From the NCBI GenBank assembly GCA_002224055.1, contig AZLU01000083.1, positions 1 through 64,000 of the forward strand: a stretch of DNA of 64,000 nt, in the 5' to 3' direction. Shown in pieces: positions 45,300-55,321 of the stretch. The stretch is from Pezizomycotina sp. ARF18. Its lineage: Eukaryota; Ascomycota. Every line of letters starts with the position of its first letter. Within the stretch, counting starts at the first letter, position 1. A program made the translations under genes and the position numbers. The notes under the pieces are model-generated. The model searched no databases and was not told the origin of the DNA. It saw only the letters and a list, made by a program, of their open reading frames with translations.

Positions 45300-45830
45300 G
45301 CCAGCTTATTACTGCGACCACAGCGAGATATGATACGAGAGCTTCCAACTACCCTAAATGCGATGCTTTGGTGAAAGAGATGGACCCAAAATTACGGAAA
45401 AGTATACGCTAGGATGGTTACTAGTAAACGCATTGCTCCATAACTCTAGTACGTTCGACGTTGCAGAGTAGCATGGCATTGGAGGCAATCAACCCTTGTT
45501 AGGCTCACAGAAAAAAATAAATCACTCGGATTTCAAGCTGGGAGCGAAACACGGCCAAGTGAAAGGTCCACTACAGGAAATAGTGAATGGCGTGGCAGAA
45601 AGAAACAAGGCAGTAGAAATCTTAGAATTGAATTATCACTGCTAATAGCCTCCCTAAAAACCCCCAAAGGCTCTTTTCATCGTTTACTGCAGAATAAACG
45701 CTATAATTAGCTCCCAGAACACTCAAGGAGGAAACGAGACCAGAGAAATAAATAATCTGACCCAAGTCTCATGCGGTACTACCTAGATTCCACATCACCG
45801 TAGAGATGCCAGTAGTTCTCCCCCGTTATA
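45300..45830. other. No recognisable gene
   Basis: Convergent 3' region between FCP-19 and FCP-20. Nothing recognised. Confidence 0.4.
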
Positions 45831-45832
45831 AC

Positions 45833-46371
45833 TCATTGTATGTCCTCTCGGAACCATCGACCTGACAATATTCGCCAAGCAATTGCAGCACGCGTAGTAA
45901 TTATTCCTATATATCCTACAAGCTCCCGTCTCTGATCCCTATTATACCTCGTACAATCAAAGCAGTGACTAAAGCTCTCTCGCTTAAAGGACATGTCGCT
46001 CGGCAGACGCGGGAGGACGGCTTCGAGGAGGCAGGGGCGGCAGATATCCATGCCGTTGACCATGAGTTTTTTTGGGAGGAAGGTGGACTTGGCGTCGCGG
46101 ATACGGAGGCAGCCGCCGCAGGCCTTTAGGTTTGGTGCGCTGTAGATGTTGCCAGGGTGGAGGAAGCGCTTGATGAAGAGCCAGCGGATGGTGATTAGTT
46201 TGGAGCTGTTTAAGAGGCCACGGTGATGTGCGATGGGTGGGATGGGCATGCGGGGGGAATCCAATCTGTGAAAGCGGGGCAGGTGAGGCGGAGCGATTGC
46301 TCGTCGACGATGTCGTCGAGATAGGCGGTGATCTGGAGGAAGAGCTCGGTCGGTAGAGATCGGAAGTACAT
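45833..46371 (-). pseudogene. FCP-20: F-box/Cys-rich family copy with one frame break, no GWP end
   Basis: Minus ATG at 46371 gives MYFRSLPTELFLQITAYL, IVDEQSLRLTCPAFTDWIPP. After a frame change near 46260, LFIKRFLHPGNIYSA, LKACGGCLRIRDAKSTFLP, KLMVNGMDICRPCLLEA and SHCFDCTRYN run in one frame to the stop at 45833. The CxxCH/GWP end is replaced by an unrelated 30-residue stretch. No acidic or PIP exon was found downstream. Confidence 0.65.
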
Positions 46372-46374
46372 CGT

Positions 46375-47015
46375 CGGTTTCGTACGATGCGTTGACCGTC
46401 GGCTTCGTGAAAGATCTTAATTTGTTGATTTTGTTTATTGATATTTATATGGTCATTTTTCATTTTTTTCGATTGTAAAATTTTTGCTTAGGCTATTTCT
46501 ACGTTTAATTTGTTTACGAGTATGTAAGTACTGCTGCTAATTTAGGCTATTTTAATTTATTTTATTTGTTTTCTGGCGGCGCAATTTTATGTATAAATTG
46601 TATCAGAATAAACCGGCATTAATATCATGCCAATTTTATATATATTGGGTTATTCGCCTTACACTCGGCATGCATCTAAGGTCTCGTCGGATATGTACAT
46701 CGTCGCTATAATCCAGGACGAAGGAGTATACATGTACACAAACCACATAAACAAAGCATCACGGCCCTGAACTACATATAATTGTGGAACATTCGTTTTT
46801 TATTTGCGGGAGCTTCATAAACTTAGCAAAAAGGTCGTCGAGACTTATACGTATTGTAGCGACCCGTGCTGCAAGATGCCTTGATCGCCTGGTGCAAGCA
46901 TTTATTTGCTATTACCGGCGCGTTGACCTCGCCTGATCCTCTAACTCCGTCTCCGCGACTGTTAATGACTCTCCGCGTAAATTAGCGATTCGCCGAAGCC
47001 CTCATTTGATTTTCT
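46375..47015. other. No recognisable gene
   Basis: AT-rich spacer with nothing recognised. Confidence 0.4.
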
Positions 47016-47019
47016 CCTT

Positions 47020-47857
47020 CTATAAAAGGAACCACCTACGTATCTGCGTACAATAGTCCACGTCAGCTTCCAGGGCCACGCGCTCCTTGTGCTTCTTAAG
47101 CTCCCAGGCTTTCGCCTTCAGGCACACTGTTCCGCGAGCATTATCAAACATTAGCCATGTCTTTCTCCAATAAATTCGAGCCTTATGAAAAAAAAAAAAA
47201 AAAAAAAAAAAGAAATAATAGAATTTTGTATACATAAATATGGCACTCATCGCAACCGCAGCGAGCGAGGCGCGAGATATCATCCGCATCAACATATAAA
47301 CCCTGCCGGCACCCCTTGCAGAAATCCAAAGAGTGCTGGTCTCTAGGCCAATGGCAGTCCGAGCATACCACCCACAGCGCCGAAGACCCGTGGCAGCAAT
47401 GCCACCACATCACCTTCTCCGGCTGCACGACGCCGCAGAGCTCACAGCCGTAGTAGCTCACGCCGCGGAGCGTCCTGCGGTCGCCGCGCGCCGTATCGCG
47501 TATGAGGACCTTGAAGATGCACGTCTCGCACATCTTATCGTCGTCGTAGCCGACACTGAAAGTGTGCAGCATGGGGAACCTCGACGAGGGGCGGAAGGCT
47601 AGGCATTTGTAGCAGAGGTGCGCGTCTTTGTTGGAGAAGAGATCGCCGGGGAGGCGCGTGAGGCGGTCGAGGAAGGAGAGCTTGTTCCAGTACTCCTTGA
47701 GGCGGGAGAATTCGCAGCGGATGACGTCGACGCCGATTGGAGGCGCGATGAATCCACGGAGGGAGCGGCAGGCGATTCGGAGGCATTGCTTGTCTTCTTC
47801 AGGTAGGTCCTGCAGGATGGCGAGGAAGAGTTCCGGGGGGAGTTGGAGGAGTGACAT
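47020..47857 (-). CDS. FCP-21: intact F-box/Cys-rich protein, 261 residues, two exons
   Basis: Exon 1 is 47857-47234 (208 codons). Intron 47233-47182 (52 bp) has donor GTATAC and acceptor TCATAAG after a 23-T pyrimidine tract. Exon 2 is 47181-47020 (53 codons, phase 0). The F-box is residues 4-42 (LPPELFLAILQDL, DKQCLRIACRSLRGF). The hinge is DRLTRLPGDLF. Cys pairs are C82/C85, C110/C113, C138/C141 with W151-H153, C165/C168-H169, C180/C183, C200/C202/C205. Exon 2 is helical and basic/acidic (KAWELKKHKERVALEADVDY). FCP-19 and FCP-22 keep a recognisable version of exon 2, which supports this splice. The donor is non-consensus, so the alternative is read-through ending in poly-Phe. Expected role: SCF substrate receptor (inference). 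Confidence 0.8.
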
Positions 47858-47968
47858 GTTTTGTTGGTTTGTTTGTTGGAAAGAGAATTATTTGAGGCTG
47901 GGAGTTGAAAATGGTGACTCCAACTTTGCTACCTAGAAAAAAGAGCCTCACAATAATCCTTGCCTGCG

Positions 47969-48005
<37 letters not shown>

Positions 48006-48262
48006 GAAAAATGAAGGGAACAAAGGTTCGTTTCTCACGTCGAAGTATCTTCAAAGGGATTAATACTTAGAAGGTCGCTAGAATGTATTCCATTACGGAG
48101 AACACTACGGGCTCCTTGCTCGCTCCAGTAATTGGCGATGGCCCGGAGCGCTCTGGTGGAAGCGCCGGGCACCACGGGCACTCGAGGAGTAGGGTACAGC
48201 GAGTACAGAGGCAAGGGAATATTTCCTCGCAATTCACGGCCATTATATTTGTTGTTTTCACG

Positions 48263-48293
<31 letters not shown>

Positions 48294-48620
48294 CTTATTT
48301 GAGTAGGGATAGTTCTCGATCATCAATTGCTAGTTTTGGAGTGAGACAAGCTGGAGACTCGACGTGAACATTTATCCTCCTTGTGAATTAGGTGTGATAT
48401 TGTATAGAACGTGCTAGTTTGTTGTAAGTGACTATATGCCGTTTTTCGTGTTATTTTGAGACGCAAAGATCATCCCTGGTCTCCCCTAATAACCAAATCG
48501 TCGTACTATTGATAGACTCGTTCATTATAGACCCATCTCTCTCTCTGTTTAAGGTATCAGTTTCGCGTCGGCCACGCAATATTTTTTACTGCCTATATAT
48601 AACCGAACAAGCAGGTTATT
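47858..48620. other. Spacer with two long poly-A runs and a small Cys-rich frame
   Basis: A34 at 47969-48002 and about A27 at 48262-48289. Between them a minus frame (48255-48067) reads MAVNCEEIFPCLCTRCTLLL and CPWCPALPP, a small Cys-rich peptide of unknown status that may be chance. Confidence 0.4.
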
Positions 48621-48625
48621 ACTCA

Positions 48626-49476
48626 CTAATCTCGCGCATAATCAATATCTCTTTCCAATTCGTCGATTGCCTTGCTGCCCGCCGTATCTCGTCTTCGCGG
48701 AGTTCTTCAGAGACTGGATTGAGCCGCGTTAGCAGCCCACTACCTCTCGCCCTGTCTTAGGTAGTCAGATTGTAGAGGGCATTAGAACATTTCCAAGGGA
48801 GAAAAAACCAAGGAAATAACTCACGGAAATAGCTGCACAAATCACATCGCAACGAGCCAGCGTCTCCATGTCCCAGGCGTCAAAGTAAGAACCTGCCTAC
48901 AACCCTTACAGTTGTATTCTCGGTAAGGAGCTCCGAGTCCTTGCCGTGCCTGATCGTTGTGGCAGCTCGCACACAGGATCACAGGACCATCTCCTTGGTG
49001 ATTGCAATGCCACACATGATATCTTCCGGCTGCACGATTCCGCAATCAAGGCACGAGTAATAACGGACGCCGTAGAGGCTAGCACATTCCCTTTCCCTCT
49101 GCCCTCAACAGCATGCTCAGAAGGCATACTTCGCACAAGTCCCGCCGTGAAGTCCTATCGATAAGGCCGCAACAGGCATATCCCTCGTAGGCCGGAACTT
49201 CAAGCACTGGCTGCAAACGAAGACGTCCTGTCCGAGAAGATGTTTCCGGGAAGCGTGAGCCGTCGTAGAAACTCGAACCTGTGCGGCTTCAATGGCCAGC
49301 TGCTAAGTAAGAAGTGAATAGCGAGAGGCGTCGTAGAGACGGAGTGCCGAGTAAGGTGAGACGGGGACAAGTTGGCGGAGGGACCGGCAGGTGATCCTGA
49401 GGCATTCCTTATCCATCTCTGGCAGGTAGACCACAATCTGGAGGAAGATCTCGACGGGTAGGTCCTGCATTGACAT
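48626..49476 (-). pseudogene. FCP-22: VQPEDIM-type copy, two exons, frame-broken
   Basis: Minus ATG at 49476 gives MSMQDLPVEIFLQIVVYL, EMDKECLRITCRSLRQLVP. Shifted pieces follow: RFEFLRRLTLPGNIFSD, VFVCSQCLKFRPTRDMP, MCEVCLLSMLL, RYYSCLDCGIVQPEDIM, WHCNHQGDGPVILCASCHND, YNCKGCRQVLTLTP, TLARCDVICAA. A GTGAGT donor follows at 48824. Downstream, KAIDELERDIDYARD and stop (about 48671-48626) matches the end of FCP-21 exon 2. The Cys order and CKGCRQ match FCP-21 closely, so the two adjacent minus-strand copies are tandem duplicates. Confidence 0.65.
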
Positions 49477-49479
49477 CTT

Positions 49480-49884
49480 GTTTTAAGGATGCCGTGGAGG
49501 CATTTGAGGCGTTAGAAGGAGGTTTTGTTAGGGCAAGGAGAGTTGTTTTGGTGAGGCGATGTTTGTTTTGGAGACTTTTGCGGTGAAAGTGAAAGTACAA
49601 ACCGGATTAAAAAATATCTATATATGAAATAAAGTAACAAAAAAATAAATTTAAGGAAATTTAAGCAAAGAAGGACAGGGGAAAAAAAAAACCTCCATTC
49701 TCTACAACGCTTCCTTTGCCTCAGCGTCAACAGCGAACGGTACTGACTTTTCACAGTTTATCTCACTTTGAAATCTTCTTAAAGCGATATGGGTAAAAGG
49801 GGACGATGAGTTGCAAAGAGTGAACTATCTTTCTTTCCAGGAATGAGTGGATACTAGGGTACGCACGTTATAGATATTATTGGC

Positions 49885-49920
<36 letters not shown>

Positions 49921-50170
49921 TGGAGGCGAAATACAAAATCTCTTGCGATAAACGAATAACCGTCCTCCAGCATGCCCTTCATCGTACAATAAATGCTTCT
50001 TTGCTCGAGGTATCTCACGACAATAACGTGGAGAGTAACAGATATTCGAGTATAGTATGTTTTCCGGGTTTTATGGAACAATCGAGAAAGCCAAACGTCT
50101 CTTCTCTTGTAAACACATTTTCAAAGTCTGAAAATCTCTACCAATTATCCTAGCCTGTGCTTTCTTTCAC
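49480..50170. other. Non-coding, with G32 homopolymer
   Basis: A run of 32 G at 49887-49918 on plus. No gene recognised. Confidence 0.6.
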
Positions 50171-50174
50171 ATTT

Positions 50175-50756
50175 GCAGCATATGATACCTCCACTTGCTT
50201 GTGAGGTAACCGTTTGGGAAGCCCCTGCAGCTCTCCAGCTCATCGCATATCCTAACGTGGCACATCATGCACATGTTGCTCGCCGTGAAAGTGCGCATCT
50301 CGCTCATCCTGACGGTTACCGCACCCGAAGCACGTGAAATACGTAGTCCCCTCGTGCCTTAACGCGTGGCCGACGGCAGTGGTGTTTGGGATGTTGGGTG
50401 GCGAGAAAAGGCAGGCGTCGCACGCTTTATGGCCGTCGCAGATGTTCGAAAAGGTGCGAAGAGGTTTGGCGCGAAGGCAGCGGACGCAGATGCTACTGGA
50501 TGCTCGGGAGAAGATGGTGCCGTCGTGCATGAGGCGTTCGACGAGGATTATGCGTTCCCGGTGGAGTTCGTGCGCGCGTTCGCCGAGGAAGGCCCAGCGA
50601 TTTCCGGGGGGGGGGACGCGGCTGAGAATTTGCGAGCGCGGAGGGGGGATAAGGAGCTTGAAGCGGCGGGAGGTGAGGCGGAGGCATTGTTGTCGGCTTC
50701 TAGCAGGTCATCGTTATTGAGAGGACGAGCTCCATCGGCAGCGCTTCGAGAGACAT
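50175..50756 (-). pseudogene. FCP-23: F-box/Cys-rich family copy, frame-broken
   Basis: Minus ATG at 50756 gives MSLEALPMELVLSIT. Two shifts later QQCLRLTSRRFKLLIPPP runs continuously through a C9 tract, NRWAFLGERAHELHRERI, LVERLMHDGTIFSR, SICVRCLRAKPLRTF, GHKACDACLF, YFTCFGCGNRQDERDAHFHG. One frame over, the end reads MCMMCHVRICDELESCRGFP and NGYLTSKWRYHMLQM. The terminal signature is complete, with FP in place of WP. The hinge is unusual (GTIF instead of GNVF). No tail exons seen. Confidence 0.7.
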
Positions 50757-50759
50757 ATT

Positions 50760-51380
50760 GATATTAATCGTAGTTTAACGGCTGGAGATTGGCGTATTGG
50801 AGAGCTTCTTGCGGAAATTGGATGATTGGCTTTTTGGAAGGTTGATTTTCAAGTAAGTAGGTGGGTCCAAGATTACTGGTGATAAAAGGTTGGTTGTCTG
50901 CTATTACTAGTCGCCTTGAGGGTAGCTCGGTGTAATTGCTAAGGGGTTGGTTTTCTATTCGTTATGCTGATATATCTCTTACTTAGGTGTTCATATTTAT
51001 TTTTATTTTATGTCATTATTAACTTATTTTATTGATTTAATAATGTCTTATTTGCGCAATTGGTACTTAGGTAGTATTTGTGCCGCTGTAAAAGTTCCTC
51101 ACTAAAGGTTAGTTTCTATGTATTTCTAGAAGACGACTTAGCTTAAAAATCCAGCAAGCGTCAAAAAGCCCTGCATGCAACGAGCAACAGTACAGCGGTA
51201 ATGTTATCACCTTGGATTCCGGGTGTTCAGATGGTGTCGGGCTTTACATATACTCAAGTACTTCAAGACTATAGCGGCCCGCTCAGGGCCTTCAAGTTAA
51301 ATCTGGTCGCTAGGTTTTTCGGGCAGCTTGTGGATCTCGCCGCCCTCTAGACTCCGTGTGTTAGTTAACCAATCTACCAT
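50760..51380. other. No recognisable gene
   Basis: AT-rich spacer between FCP-23 and FCP-24; nothing recognised. Confidence 0.4.
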
Positions 51381-51387
51381 TCTACTT

Positions 51388-52078
51388 CTATTTAGAATAG
51401 GCAGTAAATTTGCAACTAAGGAGGTAAACGAGAGAGACAGAGGACGTACTGCGCTTCACGCACATCACGCAACCGCATGTTCCACCTAAATACTTCTGCA
51501 ACTTCTTCTTATTGCGGAAAATACATCGCTGTGGCCGAGACGTATCCGCGGGCCAACCCGCGCACCAGTGATCCCGGCACGTACCCGCGTGACAGGGCCT
51601 ACACAACAGCCGCTTCTGATGGCCCGATAGGTGTTCCGCGTTACCGTGATGCTCCTGCAAGTCCCCTTCTTGACATAAATGTAACACCCTTCGCACGAAG
51701 ATACGATTCTTCGTCGTAGTTGGCCAATTGCGGCGCCTTTGGCAAAACTCTCGCTATGCAATTTAGCAGACTTCGTGGCCGTTGAGAGAGAAACAAGGAT
51801 TCCAAAGCCGGATTTTTGCGCGAACTTGCACCAGTGCAGGCAGACTGGGAGGTTTGTGTCGTGGAGGATGTTGCCTGGACGCGTTAGGCGGTCTAGGAGT
51901 TGGATTCGTCGGCGGGAGTATTGACTGAATGGTAAGGATTGCGCTTCAATTTGGTTGCATCGTGGGATCAAGATTAGGAAGGAGCGGCTGGTGATGCGAA
52001 GACATTGCTTGTCGATATCTGAAGTGAGGTAGGATATAACTGGAGCCACAGCTCCGTTGGTAGAGATTGACTAGACAT
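51388..52078 (-). pseudogene. FCP-24: F-box/Cys-rich family copy, two frame breaks
   Basis: Minus ATG at 52078 gives MSSQSLPTELWLQL. After one shift, ISYLTSDIDKQCLRITSRSF, LLDRLTRPGNILHDT, LPVCLHWCKFAQKSGF are continuous; the second pair is lost (TATKSAKLH). SCEGCYIYVKKG follows, then one frame over QEHHGNAEHLSGHQ, LLCRPCHAGTCRDHWCAGWP, and LGGTCGCVMCVKRS, the last pair. A GTACGT donor directly after KRS is where relatives splice, but no convincing second exon follows. Confidence 0.7.
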
Positions 52079-52084
52079 TTTTGT

Positions 52085-52560
52085 TCGTCAAGATGTATTC
52101 TTTGGTGATCTAGAGATTCGGTGGAGAACTGAAAGCGGTAAAGGGGACTTTTTGTAACGTATAAAAAAATACAGGTTCGACCAAAGAGGTAATAAGTGAC
52201 TCCGAGTGACGCATCAACACAGATTAGGCTCCGCGACCGCGATAAGGCGGCATCAAAGCGCAAGGTAGGATAAAAATATAAGAAAGACAAGCTCCTCCAG
52301 CTGAAAAGCTTACCATTGAAGATTGCCAACGCATAGCTCCCTCTTGGACCATTCTGACTAGCTGAAAAAAAACATCAACAAGACATCTCAGCCGTGATTG
52401 GGGTGGGCGATTGAGACAAATACCAAGCTCTTCGGGGATCAAACGCCTGATTCCGATATCTTCTTAGCTTCGGGAATTCGAAAGTTAACGCCGCTGCCTT
52501 TATTACCCCAGTCTACCTTGCTTTCATTCTGTTTTCTGTCCTTGTTTTCTCTCCGAAATA
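52085..52560. other. Divergent spacer between FCP-24 and FCP-25
   Basis: About 480 bp between two outward-facing copies. No motif recognised. Confidence 0.35.
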
Positions 52561-52563
52561 AAA

Positions 52564-53404
52564 TGAAATGTGGGGTATCGTCGGAGAAGTTTCCAACCTC
52601 TCCTTGGTCCGGTCTCCACCCTTTATCCGCCGATCAAAGCCGCTCGATCGTCTATCCATTCCATCCCCGTAGAAGTGCTTGTCGAGATCGCGTCGCGCCT
52701 GCAACCCGTCGACCGCGAGTGCCTCCGTCTCGCATGTCGCTCCTTCAAGCAGATAATCCCCCGGCTCCCGGGAATAGACGCCTGCTCTCCTCCGCGGGAG
52801 ACCACACCGCCTAGCTTTCCTCGAACGGCTGGTACGGGACGGAAAGTGTTTGACGGTCGGGACTGTTACTCTGCGGTAATTGCGCCAGGCTACGGGACGA
52901 GGGTTCTTCCACTGCCTCTCTAGTCAACGGGAGGCCGATATGTGTGATTGTGCGGTGGAGCTGCAGCGGATACAAACCGTGTTGTCTCCGGATATCGAAG
53001 TGGCAGCGGGGAGAGGAACAACGCCGGCAACCGGGAGTGATCTTGGATTGGCGTACTGGGGAAACCTCGGTCGAGAAGCGGCGGAAGCATCACAACCATT
53101 CGACGGTGTTACACGGAGGGTATCCGGCATCGCCTCTGGACGGGCTAATGACGCATTGATGGTGGACGGCGAACGATCGGCCGAGGCGAGGGCTTGGTAT
53201 TGGGCGATGATCTCGGATTTGGAGACTTTGAGGGTTTTCTGGCTGCCTGTGAGTATCTCGTGCTTTGTGTGAGGTGTCGTTTGTGTATTTAAGTGCTAAC
53301 GGCGATGGATAGTTGAGCAGATAGAATCGGAGGTTACACTTACCGGAGACGACATGAGCCCGTTGAACCTGGCGATAGAGAACATGGATCGATCGGGCCG
53401 ATAG
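52564..53404 (+). pseudogene. FCP-25: F-box/Cys-rich family copy with second exon, frame-broken
   Basis: The F-box reads SIHSIPVEVLVEIASRL, VDRECLRLACRSFKQIIPRL in one frame near 52655-52780. The hinge (FLERLVRDGKVFDGRD) and first pair (LLCGNCARLRDEG) follow with a shift, then LVNGRPICVIV (second pair degraded), EKRRKHHNHSTVL, and SDLETLRVFWLP, matching METLVRCGC of FCP-19 without its cysteines. A GTGAGT donor (53249) and ATAG acceptor (53312) with CTAAC upstream define a 64-bp intron. Exon 2 reads EQIESEVTLTGDDMSPLNLA and IENMDRSGR. The start is uncertain; an ATG at 52564 opens the frame upstream. Confidence 0.6.
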
Positions 53405-53409
53405 AGGAC

Positions 53410-53800
53410 GATGATGGTATGGAGGTGTCGATGCTCCAGGAGAAATATACTTCGATGTCTCTCGGTTTATCGATACTTGGAATGTGTAGCTAGCAGTTGG
53501 TTGTTTTTTTTTTTTTTACCATGGCAAACTTTTGCAAACTTCGGCGTCCTGTTTTTCCAAATTTTATTACCATATAATATTAATCCAATAAATGATTTTA
53601 CACACCCCGGGCCATCATCGACATCTCGTAAAATTTTTCACCAGGCAATATCTACTCAAAATATATATAATCACTACATCAAACAGCGCATCTCGGCCAT
53701 CAGGTATACCCTAGCTCTCCTAGATTGGTAGCTACTCCATTCCAAAGTTCTTCATCCTTGGGAGCCGACTTTACGTATACGGATAAGGCACCTTCAATTC
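53410..53800. other. No recognisable gene
   Basis: Contains a T12 run near 53504. Nothing else. Confidence 0.35.
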
Positions 53801-53808
53801 AACAAACC

Positions 53809-54975
53809 ATGTTACTCGGCGAAATCCTGTTGAGCTTTTCCTTTCTATCACTGGTCACCTCATCGAAGCTGATAAACAAGCACTTCGAATCACTTGCCGC
53901 GCCTTCCGGCGCTATATCCCATTACCCCAGGAGCTAGTAAAGATCTATGGGGTCGAAAATCCTTTTTTCAGTAAGGACGTTATGGAGCGCCGCAGCTTCC
54001 TACCGCGCTTGCTAAAACCCGGCAACGTCTTTGCCGGAAGAAACCTCAAGGTGTGCTGCGGCTGCTTAAAGCTCAGCATCCGTCCCGCTTCCCATGGACG
54101 GCCTGAAAATCGACGACTTCGACATCTGCGGTGAGTGCCTCCTCGACCTCTTTCGCCCCAGTTAGCGATTCCGGCCTCGAGGAGTTGAACCTCGCCCGTT
54201 GCCACTCCTGCCACTGGTTCGAGGAGGTCTTTCGAGGCTCGAGTTCCCCACCCGTGGCACGGGTTGGGAACCCTATGGGGAATCCGTGGTGCTGTGTAGT
54301 AACTGCATCTTCGATAAGCTTTGGGCAGTCGTAGCCAAGGGCATAAATTTGGGCACCCCACTATCGGGGAGTATTACATGTGTGTTAGCTGCGGGGCGGG
54401 GGGGAGCGACGGGAGATGCACGGGGAGTGCGTCGACATCGACGACTTCTTCGAGCCTGAGAGGCTGGACCCCTTGATCCCGTACAGGAGGATCTGCCACG
54501 CTTGCCATTGTAGCAACTGCTGGGATGATGAATGTCCTGGTTGGCCCGAGTGGGCACTGAAGGAGCATAGATATCACTTTTATGACTTTGATCCGGATGG
54601 GAGGTGTTATGAGTGTAATAGAATCCGTAAGTTTTGATTTCATCTATCCCCCCCTCCCAAACCTATCTTTAGCTGGGCGGGATTCATTGATGCAATTTTT
54701 ATTGTTTATTTTTTTGTCAATAACTGACGACATTATCCATATCCCCTGGACGCTCTAGACGACGAAGAAACTAAGTGCTTCCTTGTTGAAGGTTGCGACG
54801 AGGATGATTACATCGCGCTTGAATATTTCCCACCGGGTACGCACAATATTTAATCCTCACTTTTTGATTGCATGTTGTCACTGCCGGGATTTACGTACTA
54901 ATATATGTTTGTGGTACAGCCGCTGGCCCGCACAAGCGTCAGACCACCCTTGATGCGTATTTCAAGAAAGGGTGA
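53809..54975 (+). pseudogene. FCP-26: F-box/Cys-rich/PIP-box copy, three exons, exon 1 frame-broken
   Basis: ATG at 53809. In one frame: NPVELFLSITGHLIEADKQ, ALRITCRAFRRYIP, SFLPRLLKPGNVFAGRN, KVCCGCLKL. Shifts follow, then RFPMDGLKIDDFDICGECL, EYYMCVSCGAGG, and from 54416 one frame: RICHACHCSNCWDDECPGWP, EWALKEHRYHFYDFDPDGRC, YECNRI. Exon 1 ends at 54626 (GTAAGT, phase 1). Exon 2 is 54759-54836: HDEETKCFLVEGCDEDDYIA, LEYFPPG (acidic). Intron 54837-54919. Exon 3 is 54920-54975, ending AAGPHKRQTTLDAYFKKG, a canonical PCNA-interacting peptide (QxxLxxYF) at the extreme C-terminus. The tail exons join in frame. Expected to be nuclear; direct PCNA binding is inferred from the motif. Confidence 0.75.
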
Positions 54976-54979
54976 ATGG

Positions 54980-55320
54980 TAAATCTAGAGCCATCCTACC
55001 AGTGGAACCTTTTAAAGTCGGGAAAGTCAGATACTTTCACCCTTAATTGTTTGTTTATTTGTCTATTGCCTTGTTATTTTTCTTTTCGCCTGACTTTCTT
55101 ATATTATGATCAATTGCTATAATAAAATATTGTTTCGTTAGCTTTGAGCGCCCACTTTCAAACTGATGTATCTAGCCAGCATCATTTAACTGCCGTACAG
55201 TGGTTCACCTGACCAACCACCGAAGAGCTCGTTACTAGATAGTATCGTTCTTTTCGTTTTGTCTGAGCATTTTTTTTATATCATCTTCTGTTGCAATTGA
55301 CTCAGATACTAGTATTTCCA
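54980..55320. other. Convergent spacer between FCP-26 and FCP-27
   Basis: About 340 bp between the 3' ends of two facing PIP-bearing copies. Nothing recognised. Confidence 0.35.
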
Positions 55321-55321
55321 A

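Noticed and set aside
47333-47936. Plus-strand frames of 89 and 102 codons over FCP-21
   Set aside because: Antisense shadow of an intact gene with F-box, Cys pairs and a supported intron on the minus strand.
3500-54900. RIP (repeat-induced point mutation) as the cause of gene decay
   Set aside because: The visible lesions are mostly small indels rather than C-to-T stops. A base-change count would be needed to test RIP properly.
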